Numbered from the stretch's first letter, positions 7,593 through 17,057 are shown. The stretch: 64,000 bases of DNA from Sphingomonas sp. S2M10 (GCF_012650175.1 NZ_JAAILI010000080.1:1-64000), one strand, 5' to 3'. Notes: generated by a model from the letters alone, not told the origin. Program-made: numbers and translations.

Positions 7593-10091
7593 TCAGAACG
7601 AGAAGCGTACCGATCCGGACAGCGTGCGGCCGTTGGCCGCGCGGCCCCAGGCGATGCCGTTGGCCGGCATCGTCGCCTGCGAAATCTCGAAATAGCCGAG
7701 CGTGTTGAACAGGTTGTTCGCGTTCAGGCTGAGCTGGACCTGCTGTGTCGGATGCACCTGCACAAAGGCGTTGACCACCGTGAAGCCGGGCATGCGCAGC
7801 TGGTTGGTATCCTGCGCATAGCTGCCGGTGATCGTCACCGAACTGGCGCCGAAGGTCGCCCATTTGGTCTGCACCTGCGGCATCAGCTGCAGGGTGAATT
7901 CGGGCTGGTGGCGCGGCTCGAGACCGGTGATCGCCGCGTTGAGCAGGTCCTTGGTGATCTTCGAGCGGGTCCAGGTCGCGCCAGCGGTGAGGCTGAACGG
8001 CCCGTGCCGCACGCTGCCCTCGAACTCGGCGCCATAGGCGCGATAGGTGCGGGCGGTGCCCAGGCCCGAGCCCGACTGGATGTTCTGGTCCTCCGAATTG
8101 GCGAGGAAGCCGACAAGGTTGAGCGCGATGTTCTGACGGCGGAACTTCACCCCGCCTTCGAGCTGGCGCACCGTATCATAGGCCGAATTCGAATCGTACA
8201 GATCGCCGCTGTTGTAGTTGATCGCCGAGGTGAACAGGATCTTGTCGGCATTGGCGCGGGCGCCGCGGCTGTAGCGGGCGAACACCGCCAGCGGTTCGGC
8301 GATGCGATAGTTGATGCCCACCGAATAGCTGAGATAGCGATAGTCGTAATGGACCGGCGAGGGCTGGGTCAGCGGCAGGGCGGCGGTGCGCGATTCGGCC
8401 TGGGTGATCTTGCCGTCATGGTTGAAGTCATAGGAGATCAGCCCGATGCGGCCGCCGCCCAGATCGGCGCCGTAGACGGTGCCGTTGACGCTGCCGACAT
8501 CATAGCGGACGCTGCCGCCGATCGCGAGCTTGCCGAAGCGATAATTGACCGAGCCATAGGGCGCGGTGATGTCGTAATCGACGTTGAACGCACGGTGCAG
8601 CAGGCTGAGATTGTTGATCGCGAACGCCGCATAGCCGTTCTGGGTGAGCTTGGTGCCGGCGGCGTTGCTCACATCGACCAGCGCGGCGTTGCCGCCGCCG
8701 ACCACGTCCTGGATCGCGGTGGAATAGAGCCAGTCCATGTCGATCGTCTGCATCGCCTTGTAGACGCCGGCGGTGACGGTCAGGTCGCCGCCGCCGACCT
8801 TCCACACCCGGTTGGCGCGCAGATCGTTGGTGAAGTTGTTGAGCGCGTGCAGCTTGACCTTCGCCATGTACACGCTGGCGAGCAGGCCGTTGCCGTTCAG
8901 CGCGGTGGGGTTGGCGATCAGCTGGCCGCTGTTCGGGCCCGAGGCATAGTGCAGCGTGCCGCCGGCGCCGCCGATCCCCGCCGCGACCGTCGCGGCCGGG
9001 GCGATGCTGCCGGGGACCATGCGGTAGAGGTCGCCCGAATTGGCCGAATAGCGCGCGCGTTCGGTGAAGGAGAAGCCGCCGATCTCGAACTGCGCCTCCA
9101 GGCCGACCGACCTGGAGACGGCGTGCATGCCGTCGTGGAAGTTTTCGGCGACCGCATGGTTGTTGCGATCGAGCGAGAGGAAGGTGCCGATATGGGTCGA
9201 GCTCAGCGCGTCCTTCTTCGGATCGAAATTGGCGATGGGAGTGAAGGTCGGCTTGTCGTTGGTGCCGCCGATGTGCACCGGGGCGGGGACATATTGCGGC
9301 GAGCGATCGTCGAGCAGCTTGCCGTAGAGGCGGACAAAGCCGTTGTCGAAGGCGCGGGTGACGTTGAACTTCACCTGGCCGCCGCGATAGCCGTTATAGC
9401 CGATGTCGCGCGGGCCCTCGCCGCTGCGGTAGAAGCCGCCGACATGGAAGCGCAGCTTTTCGCTGAGCTTGCTGCCATATTCGAAATCGACGCGCTTCTC
9501 GCCATAGTCCAGGCCGGTGGTCGCCTCGACCGAGCCGCCCTCGACGTCGCCGGTCTTGGAGATCAGGTTGATCACGCCGCCCGGCGAGTTCGACGCGAAG
9601 GTCGAGGCCGAGCCGCCGCGGATCGCCTCGATGGCCGCGAGGTTGTTGTCGGCGCGGATGAAGATGTCGGATGCGGCGTTGAAGATGTCGCCGAATTCGA
9701 GAACGGGCAGGCCGTCTTCCTCGATCTGCATATATTTGGAGCCGCCCGAGGCGAGCGGCAGGCCGCGGATGGTGTAGTTCGCATTGCCTTCGCCCGAGGC
9801 GGCCTCGACGCGGATGCCGGGCAGCGTGCGCAGGATCTCGCTGAGCGAGCGCGCGCCGAGCTTGTGCACCTCCTCCTCGCCCAACGAACTGGTCGAGATC
9901 GCGCTGTCGAGGATGTCGCGCCCCTTGGCGACGCCGGTCGAGAAGACCTGCTTCGCGGCGCGCTCCTGCGCGGGCGCTGCGGGCGCTGCGTCGCGCGTCT
10001 CGGCGGGTGGCGGCGGGGTGGACGGCTCGGCGGCGGCAGGCACCGCCAGCGCGAGCGGCGCGACGGCGAGGAGATAGCGAACCCTTTTCAT
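7593..10091 (-). CDS. TonB-dependent outer-membrane receptor with EF-hand-like loop
   Basis: This 832-residue protein takes up an unknown ligand across the outer membrane, powered by TonB-ExbBD. Start MKRVRYLLAVAPLALA at 10091 has GGAGCAG just upstream and begins a signal peptide cleaved after about AVPAAA. A plug domain follows (about 70-190; SLSEILRTLPGIRV, NYTIRGLP, IEAIRGGSASTF, GGVINLISK), then a 22-strand barrel ending in the aromatic C-terminus SVRFSF. Within the barrel DFNHDGKITQAE matches a calcium-binding EF-hand loop. It has no co-directional partner; an operator-like palindrome lies in its promoter. Confidence 0.93.
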   Translation of the reverse strand: MKRVRYLLAVAPLALAVPAAAEPSTPPPPAETRDAAPAAPAQERAAKQVFSTGVAKGRDILDSAISTSSLGEEEVHKLGARSLSEILRTLPGIRVEAASGEGNANYTIRGLPLASGGSKYMQIEEDGLPVLEFGDIFNAASDIFIRADNNLAAIEAIRGGSASTFASNSPGGVINLISKTGDVEGGSVEATTGLDYGEKRVDFEYGSKLSEKLRFHVGGFYRSGEGPRDIGYNGYRGGQVKFNVTRAFDNGFVRLYGKLLDDRSPQYVPAPVHIGGTNDKPTFTPIANFDPKKDALSSTHIGTFLSLDRNNHAVAENFHDGMHAVSRSVGLEAQFEIGGFSFTERARYSANSGDLYRMVPGSIAPAATVAAGIGGAGGTLHYASGPNSGQLIANPTALNGNGLLASVYMAKVKLHALNNFTNDLRANRVWKVGGGDLTVTAGVYKAMQTIDMDWLYSTAIQDVVGGGNAALVDVSNAAGTKLTQNGYAAFAINNLSLLHRAFNVDYDITAPYGSVNYRFGKLAIGGSVRYDVGSVNGTVYGADLGGGRIGLISYDFNHDGKITQAESRTAALPLTQPSPVHYDYRYLSYSVGINYRIAEPLAVFARYSRGARANADKILFTSAINYNSGDLYDSNSAYDTVRQLEGGVKFRRQNIALNLVGFLANSEDQNIQSGSGLGTARTYRAYGAEFEGSVRHGPFSLTAGATWTRSKITKDLLNAAITGLEPRHQPEFTLQLMPQVQTKWATFGASSVTITGSYAQDTNQLRMPGFTVVNAFVQVHPTQQVQLSLNANNLFNTLGYFEISQATMPANGIAWGRAANGRTLSGSVRFSF

Positions 10092-10122
10092 TTTTCTGCT
10101 CCGATACGGGAAACGATGCTGC

Positions 10123-10141
10123 ATTGTAGGAGAAACGTTTC
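10123..10141 (-). promoter_or_regulatory. Candidate -10 and LacI-type operator before the first TonB receptor
   Basis: On the minus strand a -10-like TACAAT (10123-10128) is immediately preceded by the perfect palindrome GAAACGTTTC (10132-10141). A site here would overlap the promoter spacer and block RNA polymerase. The AACGTT core resembles LacI/GalR-family operators. The rest of the gap to 10376 shows no gene. Confidence 0.45.
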
Positions 10142-10376
10142 CGCAATCGGCTGTCGCATTTCAGAAAAAGTGGTTAAAATGATAAACGTGGGCGCCCGCC
10201 CTCTCGTGGGGCGGCAAGCGTCTCCGCACTTTATCTGAGCGCTCGATAGGGGGTCTTTAACCAGCGCGAGCGGCGGTTAACGCCGTGTCAGCGATGCCGC
10301 ACAATTGCCGGTAAAGGATATTGCGGCGGGACGACGAGCCCATATCGCCGCCGTTGATGCCGGTGGGCGCGGACGC

Positions 10377-10407
10377 AAAAAGGGCCGGGATCGCTCCCGG
10401 CCCTTTC
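10377..10407 (-). terminator. Terminator of the second TonB-dependent receptor gene
   Basis: Stem GGGCCGGGA / TCCCGGCCC, with a run of T on the minus-strand side (AAAAA on plus), 24 bases after the stop. A CCCTTTC on the other side gives it weak bidirectional character. Confidence 0.8.
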
Positions 10408-10430
10408 GCATGTCGTGCCTGCAGTGCCGA

Positions 10431-13061
10431 TCAGAACTCGGCGCGCACCCCGAACAGGAAGGTGCGGCCGTAATAGTTGATCTCGCCGAAGCGGTTGGGA
10501 TCATCGTTATAGGTGTAGAGCCTGGCGCCCGAGAGGTTGATCGCCTCGACGCTGAGCTGCACGTTGGGCAGCAGCTTGTAGGCGATGCTGCCGTCCAGCG
10601 TGCCGAACGGCGCGGTATAGGTCGGCGCCTGGGTGGTGCTGCCGGTGCCCGACAGATACCGGTCGCGCCACACATAGGAGAGGCGGGTGGACAGCGGGCC
10701 CTTTTCGTAGAAGCCGACGACGTTGAAGCTGTTCTTCGACAGGCCGATCAGCTGGTCGACGATCGGCCGCGCGCCCGCGGTGTAGTTGGCCTTGACCGAG
10801 GTGTGGGTATAGCTCGCCTGCATGCCGAGCCCGTCGAACGGCGCGGGCAGGAAGGTGAAGACCTGGTTGTAGCCCGCCTCGACGCCGTAGACCTTGGCGT
10901 TGCCGCCATTGACCTGGGTGGAAAGCAGCACGGTGCCGCGGCCGGGGATGTCGATATTGACGTTCTGGGCGGTGATATAGTCGTCCATCGCCTTGTAGAA
11001 CACCGCGCCGGTGAGCGCGCCGCGCGGATTGAAATACCATTCCAGCGCGCCGTCGAACTGGGTGGCGAGGAAGGGCAGCAGCTGCGGGTTGCCGCCGCTC
11101 GCGGTGGGGGCGTCGGTGGAGACGGTGATGCGCGGCGCGCTGTCGGTCACGTTCGGACGGGTCAGCACGCGGCTCGCGGCGAAGCGGGCGACCAGCGTGC
11201 TGGTCAGCTCGGCCTTGAGGTTGAAGCTGGGCAGCCAGTCGTTGAACGTCTTGGGATAGGCGACCGGCGCGGTATTGTTGCCGGTGCGCAGATAGCCGGT
11301 GGCGTTCTGATCGGTGTGGACATAGCGCAGGCCGACATTGCCGAGAATGTCCACGCCGCCCAGCTGGGTGCCGTAATCGAGCCGGGCATAGGCCGAGGCG
11401 GTCTTTTCGGTGGTGACGAACAGCGAGGCGCGGTCGCCCGCGGTGAGCGGCGCGTTGGCGATCGTATCGTTGAACAGCGCGTTGTAGAAGGCCGAGGTGA
11501 CCGGCACCAGCCAGGTGCGCGGGCTGTTGCCACCAACGCCCGACAGGAAGTCGTCATAGGGGATCTGCTGGTACGCACCCGCGCCCAGCGAGGTCAGCCG
11601 CGCCGGATTGCCGGCGGGCTGGGTGACGTTGTAGTCGCGACGCCAATAGTCGCGCTTGCGCCAGTGATATTCGCCGCCCACCGCGACCTTGCGGAAGAAG
11701 TCGCCCAGGTCATAGGCGCCGTCGAGGCGAGCGAACTTGTCCCAATCCTTGCTGTTCTTCGGCGCGATGTTGAAGGTGGAGAGCGCATAGTTGGCCGGAT
11801 TGGTGAGGTCGACCGGCGTGGTGAGCGTCGGAGTGACCTTGTAGCCACCCGAGGCATCATAGGTGAGCGGCGCGATCAGGAAGGCGCGGCTGCGGACGGT
11901 GCCTTCGGCGTTGCTCGAGTGGAAGCTGTGCGCCGACGACCAGTTGAGGTTCGCCGTCACGTGGAAGCGATCGTGGTTCCAGGTCTGCCGGAGGCCGATG
12001 GTCAGCAGGTCGTGCCGGTTGAGGCTGTATTCGCGGCTGGCCATGAAGCGGACATTGTTGATCGTCGCGGCGGTGACAGTGTTGCCGCTGACCTTGTAGC
12101 CGGGCTGGATCACGGTGCCGGGATCGTCCGGATAGATGTCGATGCCGAACTCGTCATAGGCGACGTCGAGCCGGGTCGCGAGCACGTCGAGCGTCGTTTC
12201 GAGCTCGGGGGTGGGGCGCCACTGCGCGGAGACGAGGCCGGAGATGCGTTTGCGATCCTCGGTCTCGATGGTCGGGCGCGTACGGGTGGGCGTGTAGAGC
12301 CCGGTCGGCAGCTGGCCCTGCGCGGCGGTGAGATACTTGTCCTTGTTCCAGCCGAAATTCATGAAGCGATCGTTGCGGACCGCCTTGCCCCAATATTGCG
12401 CGCCGACGAGGATGCCGAAGGTGTCGCCGAAGGTGTGGCTGCCGAGCAGCGTGGCGTTGGGCTTCACCTTCTCGGTCTGGGTGGTGTAGGTGCCGCGCAG
12501 ATTGGCGGTGACCTTGTTGCCGACATCGAACGGGCGGAAGGTGCGCACGTCGATATTGCCGCCCAGCGCGCCCTCGGTCATGTCCGAGGTGGGAGTCTTC
12601 ACCACGTCGATATTGGCGACGAATTCGGCGGGCAGCATCTCGAAGCGGAACTGGCGGCCGGCGGCGCCGCCATTCTCGATCAGGTCGTTGAGCGCGACCG
12701 GGCGGCCGTTGAGCAGCGTGCTCTGGAACTGCGGACCAAGGCCGCGCACCGAGACGTACAGGCCCTCACCGCGCGGACGGGTGATCGCGACGCCGGTGAC
12801 GAGCTGGAGCGCCTCCGCGACGTTCTGGGCGGGGAATTTGCCGATATCGGTCGAGCTGATCGAATCCAGGCCATATTCGGCACGACGCTTCGCCTCGGTC
12901 GCCGCGGCGAGGCTGCGGGCATAGGTGCCGTTCACCACGATCTCGTCCGCACCGGCGGTCTCGTCCTGCGGCGGGGTTGTCTGGGCAAAAGCGGGGGCGA
13001 GCGTCGCCAGCGTGAGGGCGAGCGCCGAGGACGCGCGAAGCAGCGCGGAACAAGGTTGCAT
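10431..13061 (-). CDS. TonB-dependent outer-membrane receptor
   Basis: The 876-residue receptor has a signal peptide (cleavage after about TLAPAFA, residue 26) and a ribosome site AGGGAGAATCC before the ATG. The plug contains DEIVVNGTYARSL near the start, IGKFPAQNVAEALQ (about 73-86), VSVRGLGPQF and VDVVKTPTSDMTEGALGG-like segments, typical of the sphingomonad and Caulobacter receptors linked to carbohydrate or aromatic uptake. The barrel ends in LFGVRAEF. It is the second of two receptors inserted between rplA and rplJ, each with its own terminator, so they are separate transcripts. The substrate cannot be told. Confidence 0.93.
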   Translation of the reverse strand: MQPCSALLRASSALALTLATLAPAFAQTTPPQDETAGADEIVVNGTYARSLAAATEAKRRAEYGLDSISSTDIGKFPAQNVAEALQLVTGVAITRPRGEGLYVSVRGLGPQFQSTLLNGRPVALNDLIENGGAAGRQFRFEMLPAEFVANIDVVKTPTSDMTEGALGGNIDVRTFRPFDVGNKVTANLRGTYTTQTEKVKPNATLLGSHTFGDTFGILVGAQYWGKAVRNDRFMNFGWNKDKYLTAAQGQLPTGLYTPTRTRPTIETEDRKRISGLVSAQWRPTPELETTLDVLATRLDVAYDEFGIDIYPDDPGTVIQPGYKVSGNTVTAATINNVRFMASREYSLNRHDLLTIGLRQTWNHDRFHVTANLNWSSAHSFHSSNAEGTVRSRAFLIAPLTYDASGGYKVTPTLTTPVDLTNPANYALSTFNIAPKNSKDWDKFARLDGAYDLGDFFRKVAVGGEYHWRKRDYWRRDYNVTQPAGNPARLTSLGAGAYQQIPYDDFLSGVGGNSPRTWLVPVTSAFYNALFNDTIANAPLTAGDRASLFVTTEKTASAYARLDYGTQLGGVDILGNVGLRYVHTDQNATGYLRTGNNTAPVAYPKTFNDWLPSFNLKAELTSTLVARFAASRVLTRPNVTDSAPRITVSTDAPTASGGNPQLLPFLATQFDGALEWYFNPRGALTGAVFYKAMDDYITAQNVNIDIPGRGTVLLSTQVNGGNAKVYGVEAGYNQVFTFLPAPFDGLGMQASYTHTSVKANYTAGARPIVDQLIGLSKNSFNVVGFYEKGPLSTRLSYVWRDRYLSGTGSTTQAPTYTAPFGTLDGSIAYKLLPNVQLSVEAINLSGARLYTYNDDPNRFGEINYYGRTFLFGVRAEF

Positions 13062-13270
13062 CTTTGGATTCTCCCTGGACCTTTATTGGTCTTGTGGGAG
13101 CGGCCCTAAGCCGAAGGTGAAACGATCCGGTGGCGCTACCGCGACCGGACGATGACACGCGCTGCGTATTTTGTTTCCGTTACATGACGGTAATGAAATC
13201 GTTTGTACGTTGGCGACATTTTTCTTCCGCCTTCCCGACCAATGCCAGAACGCGCGGGGCATTCGGGCAC

Positions 13271-13306
13271 AGAAAAAGGGCCGGGGATCGCTCCCCGGCC
13301 CTTTTC
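13271..13306 (-). terminator. Terminator of rplKA
   Basis: Stem AAGGGCCGGGGA / TCCCCGGCCCTT around TCGC, with A-run and T-run on the two sides, 22 bases after the rplA stop. It could also stop transcripts from the other direction. The rest of the 13062-13327 gap holds the upstream region of the second TonB receptor (TTACATGACGGTAA near 13180 is a possible operator) and no gene. Confidence 0.82.
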
Positions 13307-13327
13307 GCTTGTCTGGCGCCGTACGGC

Positions 13328-14020
13328 TTAGACGGTGGCGACTTCGGTGGTGTCGACCTTCACGCCCGGGCCCATCGACGAGGAGAGCGCGACCTTCTTG
13401 AGGTACTTGCCCTTCGCGCCCGACGGCTTGGCCTTGACGACCGCGTCGACCAGCGCGTCGAAGTTGCGGCGCAGGTCTTCGTTCGAGAAGCTCACCTTGC
13501 CGATGCCCGAGTGGATGATGCCGGCCTTTTCGACGCGGTATTCCACCTGGCCGCCCTTGGCGGCCTTCACCGCTTCGGCGACGTTCATGGTCACGGTGCC
13601 GAGCTTCGGGTTCGGCATCAGGCCCTTCGGACCCAGCACCTTGCCGAGACGGCCGACCAGGCCCATCATGTCCGGGGTCGCGATGCAGCGATCGAAATCG
13701 ATCGTGCCGCCCTGGATGGCTTCCATCAGGTCTTCCGCGCCGACGACATCGGCACCGGCGGCCTTGGCTTCCTCGGCCTTGGCGCCGCGGGCGAACACGC
13801 CGACGCGGACGTCCTTGCCGGTGCCGGCCGGGAGCGTGACGACGCCGCGGACCATCTGGTCGGCATGGCGCGGATCAACGCCGAGGTTCAGCGCGACTTC
13901 GATCGACTCGTCGAACTTGGCGGTGGCGTACTGCTTCACCAGCGCGATCGCTTCATCGACGCCGTGGAGCTTCACCGGATCGACGCTCCAGGTCTTCTGC
14001 TTCTTGGTCAGCTTTGCCAT
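13328..14020 (-). CDS. rplA: 50S ribosomal protein L1
   Basis: L1, 230 residues, binds 23S rRNA at the mobile L1 stalk and usually represses the rplK-rplA mRNA. Expected length and full family sequence are present: LTKKQKTW at the start, FDESIEVALNLGVDPRHADQMVRG (about 35-58), GTGKDVRVGVFARG, DFDRCIATPDMMGLVG, LGPKGLMPNPKLGTVT (about 128-143) and the C-terminal PSGAKGKYLKKVALSSSMGPG. It starts 4 bases after rplK stops, so the two are one operon. Confidence 0.97.
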   Translation of the reverse strand: MAKLTKKQKTWSVDPVKLHGVDEAIALVKQYATAKFDESIEVALNLGVDPRHADQMVRGVVTLPAGTGKDVRVGVFARGAKAEEAKAAGADVVGAEDLMEAIQGGTIDFDRCIATPDMMGLVGRLGKVLGPKGLMPNPKLGTVTMNVAEAVKAAKGGQVEYRVEKAGIIHSGIGKVSFSNEDLRRNFDALVDAVVKAKPSGAKGKYLKKVALSSSMGPGVKVDTTEVATV

Positions 14021-14024
14021 GGAA

Positions 14025-14456
14025 TCAGCCCTCCACCACTTCGAGGCCCATCGCGCGGGCCGAACCTTCGATGATCTTCGTCGCGGCTTCGATGTCGTTC
14101 GCGTTCAGGTCCTTCATCTTGACCTGGGCGATTTCCGACAGCTGCGAACGCTTGATCTTGCCTGCGACCGTCTTGCCCGGCTCCTTCGAGCCCGACTTCA
14201 GGTTGACGGCCTTCTTCAGCAGATAGGTCGCCGGCGGCGTCTTGGTCTCGAACGAGAAGGAACGATCCGCATAGACGGTGATGACGGTGGGGAGGGGCGT
14301 GCCCTTCTCGACGTCACCGGTCGCGGCGTTGAACGCCTTGCAGAATTCCATGATGTTCACGCCGCGCTGACCCAGGGCAGGGCCGATCGGCGGCGAGGGG
14401 TTTGCGGCGCCGGCAGCCACCTGCAGCTTGATATAGCCGGTAATCTTCTTAGCCAT
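14025..14456 (-). CDS. rplK: 50S ribosomal protein L11
   Basis: L11, 143 residues, forms the GTPase-associated centre with 23S rRNA and takes part in the stringent response. The start MAKKITGYIKLQ at 14456 is preceded by AAGAGAGTGAC; the frame opens five codons further without support. Key segments are the proline-rich PSPPIGPALGQRGVNIMEFC (about 20-39), TYLLKKA and the C-terminal domain GSARAMGLEVVEG. It is first in the rplKA operon. nusG, normally its immediate upstream neighbour, is 6 kb away. Confidence 0.97.
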   Translation of the reverse strand: MAKKITGYIKLQVAAGAANPSPPIGPALGQRGVNIMEFCKAFNAATGDVEKGTPLPTVITVYADRSFSFETKTPPATYLLKKAVNLKSGSKEPGKTVAGKIKRSQLSEIAQVKMKDLNANDIEAATKIIEGSARAMGLEVVEG

Positions 14457-14593
14457 GTCACTCTCTTTCAAGTCGAGCGGTACAAGCGACGACCAGAGGC
14501 CGCCTCCCGCATGGTTCCCGAGCTGTGTGCTTGGAAGCGCGCGGCCTTAGCGGAAAGCGGGGCGGGGGGCAAGGGGGCAGGATCCCCCGCGAA

Positions 14594-14624
14594 CCTGATC
14601 CTCCCCGTGCCAGGGAGGATCAGG
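14594..14624. repeat. Short copy of the GATCCTCCCC palindrome; possible terminator
   Basis: Perfect 12-base arms CCTGATCCTCCC and GGGAGGATCAGG enclose CGTGCCA. It overlaps the stop end of the AI-2E-family gene by five bases. Its core matches one arm of the elements at 4145 and 56932. It may end that transcript, although no T-run follows. Confidence 0.65.
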
Positions 14625-15705
14625 GATGCAGTTCCGTCGTCTGCCCCGCTTCCGCCCCGCCGATATCGCCTTCGGCCACCCATTCGCGCCACAGCAGCAC
14701 CAGCGCCGCCATCACCGCCGGTCCCACGAACAGGCCGAGCAGCCCGATCGTTTCCACGCCGCCCAGGATGCCGATCAGCACCCAGACAAAGGGAAGGCGG
14801 GTGGTGCCGCCGATCAGGCTCGGGCGCAGGAAATGATCGACCACGAAGTTGAGCGCGTAACCGATCGCGCCGACGACGATCGCCGCCATCACCGCGCCCT
14901 TGGCGAGCAGCAGCAGCAGCGCCAGCACCAGCACCACCGCCAGGCCGAACGGGATGATCGAGGCGAAGCCCGAGGCCAGCCCGAGCAGGATCGGGTGGGG
15001 CACGCCGCCGATCGCGAACAGGATCGCCATCAGGATGCCTTGGGCGAGGCCGAGCAGCACCATGCCGTCCACCGCGCCGCGCACCGCCGCGAAGATCTGC
15101 CGGCCGAGCCGGTCCCCCGCATCGCCGAACGCGCGGGTGGCGCCGCGCTCGAGCTGGCGGACGATGTTGTCGCGATCGCGCAGCAGGAAGAAGAGGACGA
15201 CCAGGGTGAAAGCGAACACCACCGCGCGGCGCACCAGGCTTTGCGTGAAGGCCTGCGAATGGCTGCGCCACAGCGACTGGTCGAGCCGGCCGAACTCGGC
15301 GGCGGCGGCCTCCGGGGTGACGAGGTGGAGGTTCCACCAGGCGGTGACCTGCTCGCGGCCCCAGGGCAGGCGGGCGACCCAGTCGGGGAGGGGAACGCCG
15401 TGCGTGCGGGCATCGGCGATCCAGGCGGCGACCGACTGGGCCTCGATCACCGCCTGGCTGATCGCGATCGACAGCGGGATCAGCACGACCAGCAGGATGG
15501 CAAGGGTGAGCAGCGCGGCGACCAGTGCCGGGCGGCCGGGCATCCGCGCGCTCAGCCACAGCCGCAGCGGCTCCACGCCGATCGCGAGCACGCCCGCCCA
15601 GAGAATGGCGGGCACGAACGCGAGGCCGATCCAGAGGGCGGCGGCGGCGATGGCGGCGGCGAGCACCACGCGCGCGCGGGTCTGGGCTTTGGTGGTGTGT
15701 GACAT
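14620..15705 (-). CDS. AI-2E-family transporter (YdgG/PerM-like permease)
   Basis: This 361-residue inner-membrane protein has about eight hydrophobic segments: two near residues 15-45, one at 60-80, a long loop with amphipathic helices (85-150), then VVFAFTLVVLFFLLRDRD (about 162-179) and further helices to 340. The FFLLRD segment and the ILFAIGGVPHPILLGLASGFASIIPFG stretch are hallmarks of this family, members of which export quorum-sensing signals, indole or sodium/protons. The true substrate cannot be deduced. It stands alone between rplK and a divergent methyltransferase gene. Confidence 0.85.
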   Translation of the reverse strand: MSHTTKAQTRARVVLAAAIAAAALWIGLAFVPAILWAGVLAIGVEPLRLWLSARMPGRPALVAALLTLAILLVVLIPLSIAISQAVIEAQSVAAWIADARTHGVPLPDWVARLPWGREQVTAWWNLHLVTPEAAAAEFGRLDQSLWRSHSQAFTQSLVRRAVVFAFTLVVLFFLLRDRDNIVRQLERGATRAFGDAGDRLGRQIFAAVRGAVDGMVLLGLAQGILMAILFAIGGVPHPILLGLASGFASIIPFGLAVVLVLALLLLLAKGAVMAAIVVGAIGYALNFVVDHFLRPSLIGGTTRLPFVWVLIGILGGVETIGLLGLFVGPAVMAALVLLWREWVAEGDIGGAEAGQTTELHP

Positions 15706-15841
15706 GGGGTCCCCGGGGATTTGCCGGGGACAGTGGCGGGACGGATGCGGCTAGGCAAGGGGGTGCGCAGGGCGGGCGGGCGCCCGCGCCTTCCTGCCGT
15801 GCGGCGCGCGGCGCAGTGTCTGGTCTTCAGGAGGTGAGGGG

Positions 15842-16873
15842 TTGTCGATACGGACCAAGATCGAGGCGCATGTGCTGAAGCGGCTGCTGGCGCTGGTCAC
15901 GGCGGATGCGCGGCCAAACCTCAATGCGCTCAATGACATCGTCAAGGAGGTCCGGATCCTGGAGCTGAACGTGAAGACGCTCGGCTATGCGCTCGCCCAC
16001 CGCATGGCGGTCGCGCTGCCGCCGCGGGAGGATGGCCAGGCCCGCCTGATCGGGCTCGGCTCCAAGCCCTGCACCCAGGCCGATATCGAAAGCGACTGGA
16101 TGGCGCACTGGGCGGCGGAACTGAAGACCGCCGTCATCTATCATCGCAAGCTGTGGGAATGCGCCTATGTGCTGCAGGTGCTGTTCGAGCACGGCCATCT
16201 GGTGCCGGGCGCGCGCGGGCTGGGCTTCGGCTGCGGGGCCGAACCGATCCCGAGCTATCTGGCATCGCTGGGCATTACCGTCACCGCCAGCGACGATGCC
16301 GGCGACGCGGCGGCGGCGGCGGGATGGATCGCCTCGCAGCAGCATCTCGGCTCGGCCGCATCGCCGTTCCTGCCGCACCTTGTCGATCGCGAACGGTTCG
16401 ATCGGTTCGTAACGGTTGCAACGGTCGACATGAACGCGGTGCCCGCCGATCTGCAGGGATATGACTTTTGCTGGTCGATGTGTGCGCTGGAGCATCTCGG
16501 CAGCATCGAGGCGGGGCTGCGCTTCATCGAGCGCTCGCTGGAAACCCTTCGGCCGGGGGGCACCGCGGTGCACACGCTGGAGCTGAACATCGATGACGAC
16601 GGGCCGACCGTCGACAATTGGATCACCGTGCTGTTCCAGCGGAAGCATCTCGAGGCATTCGCGGCGAAAATGGCTGCAGCCGGGCACCAGGTGATGCCGC
16701 TGTCTTTCGATTTCGGCGGCCAGGTGATGGATCGGTTCATCGACCTTCCGCCCTGGCTGCACGATCTGCCGGACGCCGAACGACACCGGCTGGGGCCGCC
16801 GGCACATCTGAAACTATCCATCGACGGGTTTGTCTGCACCTCGTTCGGGATTGTCATAACAAAGCATCCATAG
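15842..16873 (+). CDS. Class I SAM-dependent methyltransferase (substrate unknown)
   Basis: The 343-residue protein starts at a TTG preceded by an almost perfect Shine-Dalgarno AGGAGGTGA, which strongly supports that rare start. Motif I is GLGFGCGAEPIPSYLASLG (about 125-143), with the acidic end of strand 2 in VTASDD (about 146-151). Later FCWSMCALEHLGS (about 208-220) matches the motif IV/post-motif region and LRPGGTAVHTLEL (about 237-249) the motif VI region. A helical N-terminus of about 90 residues precedes the fold. Such enzymes often act on polysaccharides or lipids, but there is no neighbouring glycosyltransferase here to support that. Confidence 0.78.
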   Translation: MSIRTKIEAHVLKRLLALVTADARPNLNALNDIVKEVRILELNVKTLGYALAHRMAVALPPREDGQARLIGLGSKPCTQADIESDWMAHWAAELKTAVIYHRKLWECAYVLQVLFEHGHLVPGARGLGFGCGAEPIPSYLASLGITVTASDDAGDAAAAAGWIASQQHLGSAASPFLPHLVDRERFDRFVTVATVDMNAVPADLQGYDFCWSMCALEHLGSIEAGLRFIERSLETLRPGGTAVHTLELNIDDDGPTVDNWITVLFQRKHLEAFAAKMAAAGHQVMPLSFDFGGQVMDRFIDLPPWLHDLPDAERHRLGPPAHLKLSIDGFVCTSFGIVITKHP

Positions 16874-17057
16874 GCTTCCAGGGGATGCGATGATCGGGAT
16901 GGTCCGCCGATACCTATCGATATCGCGTTCCACGGGCCTTTCGATCGGCTTCGTCGCGCGCCGCTGAACCAAATAAGTCCCTCAACGGTTTGAGCAAAGT
17001 CCGCGCAGTCGGTGCATCGCCGTGCTGCGGGCGGACCATCGTATGAGAGGAATGGGC

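Noticed and set aside
7422..10238. 938-codon open frame on plus opposite the first TonB receptor
   Set aside because: A shadow of the receptor in very GC-rich DNA; no ribosome site, no domain, and composition dominated by Arg/Ala/Gly/Asp repeats.
10305..13109. 934-codon open frame opposite the second TonB receptor
   Set aside because: The antisense of a well-supported receptor with all family motifs; typical GC-driven shadow.
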